This document shows positions 9,268 to 19,126 of a stretch of 41,380 nucleotides of DNA, one piece after another. Under the pieces are notes generated by a model, which worked only from the letters and a program-made list of their open reading frames with translations, was not told the DNA's origin and searched no databases. The first letter of the stretch is position 1. Every line of letters starts with the position of its first letter. The DNA comes from Bacteroidota bacterium (GTDB lineage Bacteria > Bacteroidota > Bacteroidia > Chitinophagales > Chitinophagaceae). Made by a program: the position numbers and the translations under genes. Where the stretch lies: the NCBI GenBank assembly GCA_023416995.1, contig JAEZGI010000047.1, forward strand, positions 1-41,380. Direction: 5' to 3'.

Positions 9268-9597
9268 ATTGATGTTAATTGTGCTTAAATAGTGTTCAAA
9301 CGCCGGAAATGATCGGATTTTTGAAATGATTCGTTGTTGAATCAATTATAAATCATTGAGTTAAGTATCCGGCTTGCAAAGGTACGTTAAAAGCTGAAAA
9401 GCTTTTTTGAGCCGCTATTCCATTTTCAAAATATTCTTTATATTTTGTTCCCAGAACGATCCCTGTTCTGATTATTATCTGATCCCTACCTGAGACCACC
9501 TTCCCGATCTTCCTTCGACCGTGCTTTAATCCATCTCTGTGAATTACTGATGTAACTTCTCGTATCCGACTTTAGCTTACCTCTAAAATTGGACCTT
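9268..9597. other. Divergent intergenic region between aspS and the zinc peptidase gene
   Basis: Non-coding, 330 bp. On the minus strand TACCTTTG (9377-9384) matches the Bacteroidota -7 consensus TAnnTTTG about 110 nt before aspS, but no good -33 TTTG lies at the right distance, so it is only a candidate promoter. Two short hairpins are visible: AAAAGCT-GAAA-AGCTTTT (9389-9406) and CAGAAC-gatccct-GTTCTG (9452-9470); the heptamer GATCCCT recurs at 9481. No RNA gene is recognised. Confidence 0.4.
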
Positions 9598-10398
9598 ATG
9601 GAAATTTTATACATTGCTTTGTTCGTGATCGGCATCATCCTTGGATATAGCCCGATCGTTGAATGGGTCAATAAACTACACGTTAAACGACAATATAAAA
9701 ACTTCCTGTCGCAGGAGACCTTTTATCACTCCGTTATTTCAGGTCATCTCCGTTTTTATAACCGGCTCAATCTCGAAGATCAACGCAAGTTTTTGTTCAG
9801 AACCTTTTTGTTCAGGAGAGCAAAGCGGTTTCATTATATAGAAGTAAACGAAACCGCCGAAATGCCGATATTAGTGAGTGCCGTAGCCATTCAACTTACA
9901 TTTGGTCTTGAGAAATTTATGCTCAACTTCTTCCGGGACATTTTTATCCTGAAAGATGATTATCATTATGGGTTTTACTCACGCCCTTTCCAGGGACATG
10001 TGGACCACAGCGGTATTTACTTATCATGGGATAACTTCATGAAAGGCGTTAAGCGACTTTCACCAAACTGTAATGTTGGTTTACACGAGATGGGACATGC
10101 ATTGACTTATGTAAACTTCATCACCCAAACCGAAGAGGATAAACATTTCAAAAAGGAATTTAAAAATTTCTCAAAAGTAGCGCGGCCGATATTTGAAAGC
10201 ATGCAGAAAGGTGTCAAAAATATCCTTGGCGATTATGCAGGTACCAATTATCATGAGTTTTGGGCCGTGAGTGTGGAAGTGTTTTTTGAAAACCCGATCC
10301 GTATGCGTCACGAACTGCCGGAATTGTACCGCGCAATGACCCGACTGCTGCGCCAGGACCCTATCGTTATTCTGAGTGATAATCGTATGGCTGCCTGA
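9598..10398 (+). CDS. MtfA-like zinc-dependent peptidase (M90 family)
   Basis: Predicted metallopeptidase related to MtfA, which in enterobacteria is linked to control of glucose uptake; the role here is unknown. One N-terminal hydrophobic segment (residues 2-18) suggests membrane anchoring. The zinc site HEMGH is at residues 163-167 and a likely third ligand lies in HEFWAVSVEVFFE (about E227), as in the family. The ATG at 9598 is chosen; a TTG at 9589 in frame adds only three residues. The stop abuts the stop of the convergent minus-strand gene with no spacer. Confidence 0.85.
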   Translation: MEILYIALFVIGIILGYSPIVEWVNKLHVKRQYKNFLSQETFYHSVISGHLRFYNRLNLEDQRKFLFRTFLFRRAKRFHYIEVNETAEMPILVSAVAIQLTFGLEKFMLNFFRDIFILKDDYHYGFYSRPFQGHVDHSGIYLSWDNFMKGVKRLSPNCNVGLHEMGHALTYVNFITQTEEDKHFKKEFKNFSKVARPIFESMQKGVKNILGDYAGTNYHEFWAVSVEVFFENPIRMRHELPELYRAMTRLLRQDPIVILSDNRMAA

Positions 10399-10806
10399 TC
10401 ACAACTTCCGGAACTCCCTGTTGGTTTCTGCCATGCGTTTCTTTTCACGCGGCAGGATAAAGGCATAATAAGTGACGATAAAAACTAATCCTATTGTAAA
10501 CGGTATACTTGTGTATATCCGCAATTCTTCATCGTAGCCATAAAACTCAATGATCATCCAGTAACCGTTGGCAGTGATCCAGAATACTACGGCAAGGTTA
10601 TGAAACAACTCCGACAATATCTTCCGTGTTTGCCAGGTGATGATGATGGCAACGGTTAAAGTAGGAATCAGCATAAACATACCTATCGGTTTCCATAACA
10701 TGGCCCAGCTGATAACTTTTACGAGCCAGAAAAATATGTGGAGATTCTCAATACGTCTGAAACGTGCGGGTATGGTATAGAAGTCACTCTGCGGTGCAGT
10801 ACTCAT
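10399..10806 (-). CDS. Small membrane protein of unknown function
   Basis: 135 residues from the ATG at 10806; an upstream in-frame extension to 10890 would overlap the oxidoreductase gene and is less likely. Hydrophobic stretches lie at about 23-40, 42-59, 68-88 and 100-118, followed by a very basic tail (PREKKRMAETNREFRKL). The first residues are polar, so it is a plain inner-membrane protein without a signal peptide. It follows the FAD oxidoreductase after 49 nt and probably shares its transcript. Not recognised. Confidence 0.65.
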   Translation of the reverse strand: MSTAPQSDFYTIPARFRRIENLHIFFWLVKVISWAMLWKPIGMFMLIPTLTVAIIITWQTRKILSELFHNLAVVFWITANGYWMIIEFYGYDEELRIYTSIPFTIGLVFIVTYYAFILPREKKRMAETNREFRKL

Positions 10807-10855
10807 GAAGTTTTCTTTCAAAAATAAAAAGATTAATGTTGAAGATGCAAGTGGT

Positions 10856-11911
10856 TTATCTTGACAGAATGCGTTTGAATCTATCAACATCGGCTTCCTT
10901 ATATAGACCGCTGCCGGTTTTTATCTGCTGAACAAATTGTTTTGCAAAAAATGGCGCAAGTGAACATCCCTTCGTTCCCATGCCGTTGAAAATTCCGAGC
11001 TGCGGATATACAGGGTGAAAGCCTATAAATGGCCTTCGCTCAAGCGTAGCAGGTCTGATAGCTGCCAGGTGTTCAACTATACGAAATGGCATACGCAAGG
11101 TTTGGCGCAACCAGTTTTCTGCAAAACGATAGTAACCTGGTGTGGGGAGGTCGTTTTCAAATTCCCACAGATAGTTGGATCCGAGCCAGAACAGATTCTG
11201 CTTCCAGGGCACAAGACTAAAACCCTTTTTAAAAACATGATCAGGTTCCAGTCCCTCAATTTCCACAATTACGGCTTCACCTTTGTTGCCTCCAAATGGC
11301 AGCATACCAAAATATGGATTGGTCGCACTACTGATGCCGTCACAAAAAATCAGCCTGGAAGCCGTGAGCTCTTCATAACGCAGTTCGTCAGTTTGCAGCA
11401 CAAGGCGGTTGATGTCAAAGCCGGTATCGATAAGCCGGCCACTTTCGGCTATGCGTTTGCGTGAGTTTGTAATTATCTCCTGCATGTTGGCAACAAAGGC
11501 GGGAGTTATCTCGCCAAAACCGAAGTCATGATTGAACTGATCCTTCCACTGTTGTTGCTCCGCAGGAAGGGAGAGATACTGTTTGTCCTCTGCAAATCTT
11601 TGCTGGAAGGCCAGTACCATTTGCGGGGTGGTAAAAAAATCAATAACAGAAAGTTCCTGCAGCGCATTTATGTCAAATAATTCTGACAACTCTGAATATG
11701 ATGCGCGAATTGCCGGAATGATTTCATCTATCAACCAGGTTTTCACAATGCGCCGTCCGGTGACAGGGTTGATCACTCCGGATGCTACCATAGAAGCGCT
11801 GTTTGGGCGACGCTCATCTACAACTGCTACGCTGTATCCGGCCTTCACGAGTTCGTGGTACAGGAAACTTCCCGATATACCCTGGCCAACCAATAAAAAA
11901 TCAACATGCAT
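10856..11911 (-). CDS. FAD-dependent oxidoreductase (DAO family)
   Basis: 351-residue flavoprotein of the glycine/D-amino-acid oxidase fold. The dinucleotide-binding loop is at the very N terminus, LLVGQGISGS (residues 6-15), then the second-strand acid VVDERRPNSAS and GVINPVTGRRIVKTW; the C-terminal GMGTKGCSLAPFFA is the second FAD contact of this family. Substrate cannot be read from sequence; the end of the protein is reminiscent of the oxidase half of MnmC, but no methyltransferase is attached. It starts 27 nt after the alpha-2-macroglobulin-like gene. Confidence 0.85.
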   Translation of the reverse strand: MHVDFLLVGQGISGSFLYHELVKAGYSVAVVDERRPNSASMVASGVINPVTGRRIVKTWLIDEIIPAIRASYSELSELFDINALQELSVIDFFTTPQMVLAFQQRFAEDKQYLSLPAEQQQWKDQFNHDFGFGEITPAFVANMQEIITNSRKRIAESGRLIDTGFDINRLVLQTDELRYEELTASRLIFCDGISSATNPYFGMLPFGGNKGEAVIVEIEGLEPDHVFKKGFSLVPWKQNLFWLGSNYLWEFENDLPTPGYYRFAENWLRQTLRMPFRIVEHLAAIRPATLERRPFIGFHPVYPQLGIFNGMGTKGCSLAPFFAKQFVQQIKTGSGLYKEADVDRFKRILSR

Positions 11912-11938
11912 ATTGCTCTTCTTTAGAAACTGACCTTA

Positions 11939-14900
11939 CTATTCAACGGTTATACGCATGCCGCCTGTATGGCTACTAAACTCCGGGGCATATACAGATT
12001 GCAGTGTAGCGATTCCATTATTAAATTTACCGGTATGCGTCACAAACAAATTGTATTCAAATACGTAGGTACCCCTGGGAACCCGGGTGAAATAAAAGTT
12101 CGTGGCAGCATCACCGGTAGATTCATAATAACCAAGGCCCCCCTGCCATTTATAGCTGCTTAGTACGTTCACTGGCTCGGTTCCTGCGGCGCGCATATCT
12201 TTCAGATGCAAATATTCCATATCGCGGTCCGCTTTCAGTATTAACCGCACTTTTATTTTATCACCAATATTTAAAACATTGTTATCGTTAAGTGCCGTTA
12301 ACTGCGTGCCACCCGCAGTGGTAATTTCTTTAAATAATTGTTTTGTTACCTGCATCGCGCCATTGCTGGCAGTAACGGCTTCAAGGTTCTCAAAATACTG
12401 CCAGTATACTGCACCCCAGGCCGGCATGGCTCCGGTGGCTTCTTTTATGTCGATCACAACATTGCCCATGCGCGGGTTTACCTGGTTTTCTGTGTAGATC
12501 TTTTTGAAGTATCCTGTGCCTGCCTGCTTTCTGTCAGCAACAACTTCTTCACCTCCAAGCGTTATCTTCACCTCTGGTGATTTGGTAAGCGTTGATCGTC
12601 CCTGTTCAGCTCCTGGTGCTGTTAACAATAACGCATACACCGCATCGGCCGTGGCGCGCGAAGTGTTCCACTGTTTTGTTTGCTTTTGTTTCAGCAACCA
12701 TGTTCTCATATCAGCAACCGATTTGGTATCGCGTGCGATTTCAGAAAAGGCCTCGATCATCACAGACTGCGTTTCAACCGGTGCCTGGTGCCAGTAGTAG
12801 CCAGACTTTACATCTTTCCAATACATTCCAAGTTCAGGATTATTGATAGCGTTCTGTTTAAGTGAAGCGACTATTTTTCTTGCTGTGTTTAGGTCATCAG
12901 AGCGGTGGAGGGCAATCGCTATCATAGACTGCATATACCTGTTATGCTTCAGCCAGTCTTTTGCCGCCTGCTTTCGGTAATGCGCATACGCTTTTAGTGT
13001 TGATCCGGAAATTGCCCGGTCAGAAAAGAAGCTGCGGATGTACAGGTATTGAATCTGCAGATTGTTGATGCCAGACGGTGTTGTTCCTTTTTTTGCATTT
13101 TTCAGGTCAAGTTCGTAATCGGCTTGTATGCTCTTATCGAGATACTGAAGCGCCAGCGTAATCATCCGGCGGATCACCGGATCTTTTGCATAGGTCGTTT
13201 CAAACCTGGTGAGGTGACCCAGACCCGCCATGATGTATTGAGTAATAAACCTGTCGTCCGGCCCTCCCGGGAACCACATGAATCCGCCGTTGGGTGATTG
13301 CAGGGCTGCAAGCTGTTGTAATGCCGAACTGGTCGCAAACTGTACCCTTGCAGTATCATAAAACGCAGCTATTTGTTTTCTTTGTGCCGCTTCAGATCTT
13401 GCTTGTAGTACCCATGGTGTTTCTGAAACCAGTGTCGATTTCAGCTCCTGGTTTTTTTCAAGATTTGATAATAATGCATTGGTGTCTGAATTCCATTCCT
13501 GTAGAACCTTCCTCACTTCGGGTGCATCTTTTGTAATTGCAGATGCCAGTGCATTCGCGTAAAATGTATTGAACAATTCGTCGGATGATGGACGTTTTTG
13601 TTCTGCGAGATATGGTAGCGCTTGAATTGCGAGCCAAACCGGGTTACTTGTAAACTCAACAGTTAATGAATGATGATTGAGCGTTTCGCTGTCTCCACTA
13701 TTAAGCAGTTTAGGGAAACTGAACTGTTTTGTACCAGATCCGCGAATGGGCAATTGTATACTTTCTGTGACCAGGTGCCGGTTTGAGAGCACCGGTAATA
13801 AGCCTTCTTCACCATCGCTTTTGTTTTCTGATCTGGCTACCATGCGGTACCTGAGTAATTTATTATACTGATATGGTATCTCAACGGTAAATGAAACGGG
13901 CACGCTTTGTCCGGCTTCAACTGTAAAAAATTGGTTTGGAAAAACATTTTTGAACCAGCCGTCAACAGGTTGATCAGTTGTCGGATCTATCAGTTGCAGT
14001 TCAACCTGGCCGGTTAGTTCCTTATCAGTCATATTTACAATCTTGCCACTGAAATCAAAACCGTCGCCTGCACGTACAAACCTGGGGGCGTTTGGCTGAA
14101 CCATCAGATCCTTACTGGTAACAATTGTTTTTTCACTGGCTCCAAATGCCAGTGATGGGGTATGTGCCAGCGCACGGAATTTCCAGGTGGTAAGAGCTTC
14201 CGGAATGGTAAACGTTATCCTGATGTCGCCACTGCTATCTGTATATAGTTCAGGGAAAAAGAAGGCGGTCTCCTGTAGGTTGCTCCGAACCTGTGGAACG
14301 GGTTCTGGTGCAGGCGTGGTTTCTGCCGAATCCTGCGCAAAAGCCGCTGTTGGCGCACTGGCCATGTCCTGTTCAAGTGACTCGGTCCTGGCGGCCCTCA
14401 TGCCAAAGATCTTTTGATTAAGTCCAGATGATACCAATCCTTCTTCCCGGGGTGAGATCAAACGATCATATTCTTTTCTGAAAGAAACATAGACCAGGGG
14501 CTCCGGCAATACATTGCCATGGCCCGTTCCAAAAGATACATGCGACTCCCAGGTACGGAGCTTTGCAAACCGCGGCCATACGGCGGGTTTGTTAAAGGGG
14601 TGGGGTCTGAAGGCATCCAGCGATGCATCATACATGGTAGCCAGCAATTCAGCGGTAACCTTTTCCTTATCACTACCGCTGATATGTATTGTCCAGTTTT
14701 CCGGCGAGCCCGGAAGCAATTTATCACGGAAGCTGGAATAGCTGATATTAAGGTCCGTTCCGGGATAAGGCACTTCTATTGATATATTATCCGAGTAAAA
14801 GCGGTTATGTTTTACAAAAGCAATATCGATCTCCATACCGCCCAAATCGTTATCTGATACCCATAATTCGTACGCAGCATTCTGTTTCGTTACCCAGGAA

Positions 14901-17900
14901 TAATCATATTGATCTGACCTCACGCTGTTCGACAGGCTCCTGATTATATACAGGCTATCAAGATTGGTGGAAAGTCGATAGGGAATCCGCCGGCCCGGTT
15001 CTGCAGTTCTTGTTGCTGCCATTAATGTTGCGCCGGCAAGCGGTGACTTCAGATCATTCCGATAAAGCAACACCGCAATGGAATCTTTAATGATTTCCCC
15101 GGAAGGATCAGGGGTGGACATTTCCAGCAGATACCATCCTGGTTGAACGTTTCCCGGCCAACGAACCTTCCCATCAGGTTGCGTTGAATCCTGTATGGTT
15201 GCAACGGTTTTGATTGCGGGCCAGGTCACAGGCTCATTTTCACGTTTATATATGTCAAATGGAAACGAGCGGATGTATTCGTCTTCGGGGAGGACATGTA
15301 TATCAGGTTGCTGCCATAAACGTTCCCGCAAAAGCCGGTCAGGCGCTTTAAGGCTAACGAGACGAAGCGAATAGGGAACTGACTGGTAGTTGTTATTCAG
15401 GTCAACAGCTTTCGCCTTTATCTGCTGCAGACTATCTAAAGGCATATTTGAGGGTGCTTCGAGTAAAAGGCGCACAGACTGATATCCTATTGTAATCATC
15501 TTATTGGCAGACCGCGTTTCTCCACTGTTGTCTGTGATATCAGTTTGAATTTCGTAATTAAACATATCGCCGGAACGACGGGCAACAGCATCATCGGGCA
15601 ATGCCTTGAATGTTAATGTAAACTTTCCGTTTTTATCGGTGGTAACTGTGCCATTAGCAATGATCGTTCGATTTGTTACAGGAGGATAAATGGTGCGTGT
15701 ACGGGCCAGCGGATAAGGCTGAAACCTGCTGGTAGTACGCACAACGGAATAATTGACCCTTGCGCCATCGATGGCATTGCCGGCATAAGCAACGGCTTCT
15801 CCATTGATCGAAACACTATCATTCAACACATACCGTTTTGCCGGATCAGCCAGCGTAACCTGGAACCGCGGTCTCTTATATTCTTCTACAGAAAAATCTG
15901 CCACACCGCCGGTACCCTGATCAATAATTTCAAAGTTGCCGCTTAAACCTCCCGCAGGTAAACGAAATGTTCCATTGTAGGACCCATATGCATTTGTGGT
16001 TACTTCCATCGAATCAACGGCCTGCCCATTTGCATCATGTAAAAAAACAGTGGTGGTGAAATTTGTTGCGGCAGTGGGTTTGCCACCGGCAATAGACGAC
16101 ACGACGATGCCTTTGAAAAACAATGTTTGACCAGGGCGGTAAATAGCACGGTCGGTAAAGAGGTAAGACGTTTTGTTTTCTTCCGGGTCTTTCTTTTCAG
16201 GCGAATAATAATGATAGAAAACATTGTCCGGAAAAAAATAGTCATCACCGGTAGAAATTTCGAACCGGAATTGCTTTTGATTATTGTCGGGATTACGATC
16301 TAATGTAAATGTTCCATTATTATCCGTTTTCAACGAAGGTCCTTTTTTCAACACCATCTTCCGTGCAGTATAGTCGTATTGAGAGAACCAGGTCCGGACG
16401 GGAGCCTGCTGCAGCGGAGCACCGGTTTGCCGGTTCAGCGCGAAGTAATTTTCACCACGTTTAACAAAAGCAATGTTTGTAACATGAAATGAATGTACAG
16501 CCATTACAGATTTGCCCGGTGTGAAGTTTTTATCGGGGCTCACAAGCAGTGCATATTTACCTGGTTGCAATGCAGGTATACGGATCTCGGTCGTATGAAA
16601 CTGGTGATCACCGGTTTCAGGCAATACCTGCTCGAATCCTGTCAGGGTCGGTAGCGCAGTGAGCTGTTGCCAGTAGCGGATGTCGCCACTATTGTTCAGA
16701 TTATCTATAGCAGTATCTGCTTTAATAACGCGGATGTATAACCGGGAAAAATTTCTGAAGCCTGTCAGCGCACGGAAAGGCGCACCAGGAATATTTGCGG
16801 TTTCCAATACCAGTGATAAATCTTTTCTCCTTATCTCGGAGAGCAGGTTGATGCAATTCGTTTTTCCTTCTGATGAATCGGCCCGGGCGACTACGCGTTC
16901 ACAGATTTTTTCGGCCTCGTTCCATTCATAACGATTGGAATCATTTTCCAGTGGTTGATACTGCCGTGCCTTTTGAGCATGGACCGATGCGCGTAGGTAC
17001 CAGGCCTGTGCAGCAATGCGGTTGTCTGGATAAGTGGCGGTAATATTACTAAGCGCATCGTAATACAATTGGTCCTTTCCCTGCATTTGTGCATGTGCCT
17101 TCACAAATTCAATGCGCCGGATATCTGCATCAATCAATGCATCCTTCAGGGTGTCGTTGAGATGCAGTTTCAGCAGTTTCTGGAACAAAACAAGCGATCG
17201 GAAGTATAATGAAGTTGTGTCTTCCGTTTTGAACCGGACTTTCACAAATTCTGCAGCAGGTGCAAAAGCGGTGTCATTTACAATACTGAAATGATTCGCC
17301 GGCTGCAGCACTGTTCTTTCATCATTTGTAAAATAATCGAGGGCGCGATGGGCAAGAAAGTCGAACAGCGTAGGTCGCAGCCAACGGGTATTTCCCTGTT
17401 CAAGAATGGCAGCAAATCCGTTTAATGCAGTGGTCTGCAACAAACGCTCGTTTTTTAATGAAGCAAGATAATGCCTGGTAATGGTTGAGTGGAATTCGGC
17501 AGCGGACCAGGTTTCAGGATCATCGCTTTTTGTGTCAGCAGCAGCACGGTTGTACATCTTCCAGCGGTTTGCCCTGAAGTAATGCCAATAGTTTTCTGCA
17601 ATTATACTGTTTAAGATTGACCGACCGGGTTCGTTCAGTATCGGTAATTGTTTTTCGAGTAAACGTATACTGGTGATTGTTGCATCCTCCTCAAGATGTT
17701 GTCCCAGCAGTACCTGGTATATCAGTGATTTCAGGATTTGTGGCTGGTTTTTTTCAGCTGCCGCTGCATTGTAAACTTCTTTTACAGCGGCTAATGCTGA
17801 TTTGGTAAGACCGGCTTTTGCTGAAAGCGAATCAATACGTTTCCATTCACGGGTGTAATCCGGACGTTGCGCGTTGGTCATGGCTGAGAGGATAACAGCA

Positions 17901-17929
17901 AAAAGAAAAAACAAACTGGCTCTTTTCAT
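11939..17929 (-). CDS. Bacterial alpha-2-macroglobulin-like protein lacking the thioester
   Basis: Very large exported protein (1996 residues) of the MG2/A2M family; family members act as periplasmic or surface protease traps. A signal peptide covers residues 1-20 (ending NAQ). There follows a ~550-residue helical N-terminal region, the MG2 motif TDRAIYRPGQTLFFKG near residue 590, macroglobulin repeats, a bait-like Ala/Pro/Glu-rich stretch around 1190-1220, the A2M motif IPEALTTWKFRALAHT near 1240, APRFVRAGD, and a helical thioester-type domain from about 1440 to 1800. Where thioester proteins have CxEQ, this protein reads SSDE (residues 1448-1451, bases 13577-13588), so no thioester bond can form. 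Heads a probable operon with the FAD oxidoreductase and a membrane protein. Confidence 0.93.
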   Translation of the reverse strand: MKRASLFFLFAVILSAMTNAQRPDYTREWKRIDSLSAKAGLTKSALAAVKEVYNAAAAEKNQPQILKSLIYQVLLGQHLEEDATITSIRLLEKQLPILNEPGRSILNSIIAENYWHYFRANRWKMYNRAAADTKSDDPETWSAAEFHSTITRHYLASLKNERLLQTTALNGFAAILEQGNTRWLRPTLFDFLAHRALDYFTNDERTVLQPANHFSIVNDTAFAPAAEFVKVRFKTEDTTSLYFRSLVLFQKLLKLHLNDTLKDALIDADIRRIEFVKAHAQMQGKDQLYYDALSNITATYPDNRIAAQAWYLRASVHAQKARQYQPLENDSNRYEWNEAEKICERVVARADSSEGKTNCINLLSEIRRKDLSLVLETANIPGAPFRALTGFRNFSRLYIRVIKADTAIDNLNNSGDIRYWQQLTALPTLTGFEQVLPETGDHQFHTTEIRIPALQPGKYALLVSPDKNFTPGKSVMAVHSFHVTNIAFVKRGENYFALNRQTGAPLQQAPVRTWFSQYDYTARKMVLKKGPSLKTDNNGTFTLDRNPDNNQKQFRFEISTGDDYFFPDNVFYHYYSPEKKDPEENKTSYLFTDRAIYRPGQTLFFKGIVVSSIAGGKPTAATNFTTTVFLHDANGQAVDSMEVTTNAYGSYNGTFRLPAGGLSGNFEIIDQGTGGVADFSVEEYKRPRFQVTLADPAKRYVLNDSVSINGEAVAYAGNAIDGARVNYSVVRTTSRFQPYPLARTRTIYPPVTNRTIIANGTVTTDKNGKFTLTFKALPDDAVARRSGDMFNYEIQTDITDNSGETRSANKMITIGYQSVRLLLEAPSNMPLDSLQQIKAKAVDLNNNYQSVPYSLRLVSLKAPDRLLRERLWQQPDIHVLPEDEYIRSFPFDIYKRENEPVTWPAIKTVATIQDSTQPDGKVRWPGNVQPGWYLLEMSTPDPSGEIIKDSIAVLLYRNDLKSPLAGATLMAATRTAEPGRRIPYRLSTNLDSLYIIRSLSNSVRSDQYDYSWVTKQNAAYELWVSDNDLGGMEIDIAFVKHNRFYSDNISIEVPYPGTDLNISYSSFRDKLLPGSPENWTIHISGSDKEKVTAELLATMYDASLDAFRPHPFNKPAVWPRFAKLRTWESHVSFGTGHGNVLPEPLVYVSFRKEYDRLISPREEGLVSSGLNQKIFGMRAARTESLEQDMASAPTAAFAQDSAETTPAPEPVPQVRSNLQETAFFFPELYTDSSGDIRITFTIPEALTTWKFRALAHTPSLAFGASEKTIVTSKDLMVQPNAPRFVRAGDGFDFSGKIVNMTDKELTGQVELQLIDPTTDQPVDGWFKNVFPNQFFTVEAGQSVPVSFTVEIPYQYNKLLRYRMVARSENKSDGEEGLLPVLSNRHLVTESIQLPIRGSGTKQFSFPKLLNSGDSETLNHHSLTVEFTSNPVWLAIQALPYLAEQKRPSSDELFNTFYANALASAITKDAPEVRKVLQEWNSDTNALLSNLEKNQELKSTLVSETPWVLQARSEAAQRKQIAAFYDTARVQFATSSALQQLAALQSPNGGFMWFPGGPDDRFITQYIMAGLGHLTRFETTYAKDPVIRRMITLALQYLDKSIQADYELDLKNAKKGTTPSGINNLQIQYLYIRSFFSDRAISGSTLKAYAHYRKQAAKDWLKHNRYMQSMIAIALHRSDDLNTARKIVASLKQNAINNPELGMYWKDVKSGYYWHQAPVETQSVMIEAFSEIARDTKSVADMRTWLLKQKQTKQWNTSRATADAVYALLLTAPGAEQGRSTLTKSPEVKITLGGEEVVADRKQAGTGYFKKIYTENQVNPRMGNVVIDIKEATGAMPAWGAVYWQYFENLEAVTASNGAMQVTKQLFKEITTAGGTQLTALNDNNVLNIGDKIKVRLILKADRDMEYLHLKDMRAAGTEPVNVLSSYKWQGGLGYYESTGDAATNFYFTRVPRGTYVFEYNLFVTHTGKFNNGIATLQSVYAPEFSSHTGGMRITVE

Positions 17930-18104
17930 CTGGTAAGTTTTATGCGGTCCTCCAAAGACCGGCTGTGCAAGGTATAAAATCTCTGTCCAGCAGATGCGCG
18001 CGGCCTTCGTTTTTCACATGAACGGCGCCAGCTTTACCAGCTTTAACATTTCCGCAAGGCGGCTTGAAGCTGGATAATAAACTTTCTTGCTACAACCGGA
18101 TGGA

Positions 18105-18142
18105 TACAAAAACAAAAAGGCTGTTTCATTGAAGAAACAGCC
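18105..18142 (-). terminator. Rho-independent terminator of sucD
   Basis: Perfect 9-bp stem GGCTGTTTC (18119-18127) / GAAACAGCC (18134-18142) with a 6-nt loop, followed on the minus strand by a T-rich run (rc of 18105-18118). It lies 24 nt beyond the sucD stop and before the promoter region of the alpha-2-macroglobulin-like gene. Confidence 0.9.
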
Positions 18143-18166
18143 CTGTATTATAATGCATTTAGAAAA

Positions 18167-19042
18167 TTATCCTTTCTTAAGCACTTTTGCCATTGTGCTG
18201 CCGATATCAGCAGGACTTGAAACCACATGAATTCCGCATTCGGTCATGATTTTCATTTTGGCTTCTGCAGTGTCTTCTGCACCACCAACAATGGCTCCGG
18301 CATGACCCATACGACGTCCGGGAGGAGCAGTCTGGCCAGCAATAAAGCCAACCACTGGTTTGCGTGCATTTTCTTTGTACCAGCGTGCGGCTTCAGCTTC
18401 CATTCCGCCACCAATTTCACCAATCATTACAACCGCTTCGGTTTCAGGATCATTCATGAATAGTTCAAGCGCCTCACGGGTAGTTGTGCCGATGATCGGA
18501 TCTCCACCGATACCTACCGCTGTTGACACACCCAGACCGGCTTTTGCAACCTGGTCGCTGGCTTCATATGTTAATGTGCCCGATTTGGACACGATTCCAA
18601 TCTTACCTTTTTTAAATACAAATCCAGGCATAATGCCCACCTTGCACTCGTCGGCTGTTATAACTCCCGGGCAATTTGGTCCGATTAACCGGGTACTACG
18701 GCTTTCAAGATACAGTTTTACCTTAACCATATCCTGAACAGGAATGCCTTCAGTAATACAAACTACCAGTTCAATGCCCGCGTCGGCCGCTTCCATGATA
18801 GCATCGGCAGCAAATGGAGGCGGAACAAAAATGATAGAAACATTAGCGCCGGTTTCTTTAACTGCATCTGCTACGGTATTGAATACCGGTGTGTCGAGAT
18901 GCGAAGTGCCACCCTTGTTCGGGGTAACGCCACCGACCACATTGGTACCGTATTCAATCATTTGTGATGCATGGAAACTACCTTCAGTACCGGTAAATCC
19001 CTGCACTACAATTTTTGATTGCTTATTAACTAAAATACTCAT
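18167..19042 (-). CDS. sucD: Succinyl-CoA synthetase (ADP-forming) alpha subunit
   Basis: TCA-cycle enzyme interconverting succinyl-CoA and succinate with nucleotide phosphorylation; needs the beta subunit SucC, which is not in this window. The protein is 291 residues, normal length. CoA-binding N-terminal part: VQGFTGTEGSFHASQM; GPNCPGVIT in the middle; phosphorylated histidine H247 in GRRMGHAGAIVGG. A -7 like element TAGTTTTG (19092-19099, minus strand) lies about 50 nt upstream and a strong terminator follows, so it is probably transcribed alone. Confidence 0.97.
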   Translation of the reverse strand: MSILVNKQSKIVVQGFTGTEGSFHASQMIEYGTNVVGGVTPNKGGTSHLDTPVFNTVADAVKETGANVSIIFVPPPFAADAIMEAADAGIELVVCITEGIPVQDMVKVKLYLESRSTRLIGPNCPGVITADECKVGIMPGFVFKKGKIGIVSKSGTLTYEASDQVAKAGLGVSTAVGIGGDPIIGTTTREALELFMNDPETEAVVMIGEIGGGMEAEAARWYKENARKPVVGFIAGQTAPPGRRMGHAGAIVGGAEDTAEAKMKIMTECGIHVVSSPADIGSTMAKVLKKG

Positions 19043-19091
19043 ATCGGAGTTTTATAAATTGAAAATCTGGTAGCCAGTTTTTGGACCAGCG

Positions 19092-19099
19092 CAAAACTA
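19092..19099 (-). promoter_or_regulatory. Candidate -7 element of the sucD promoter
   Basis: Minus-strand TAGTTTTG fits the Bacteroidota TAnnTTTG consensus and lies 50 nt upstream of sucD. The expected -33 TTTG is only represented by TTTTA about 21 nt further upstream, so the call is tentative. Confidence 0.35.
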
Positions 19100-19126
19100 G
19101 GGTATATTTTTTATTGGCGGTAAAAT

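Noticed and set aside
9268..9345. 26-residue N-terminal extension of aspartyl-tRNA synthetase
   Set aside because: Family N terminus MYRTH fits ATG 9267; extra residues look random.
9389..9408. GAAA-loop hairpin with T tail as a plus-strand terminator
   Set aside because: It lies between divergent genes with no plus-strand gene ending before it; stem is A/T-rich.
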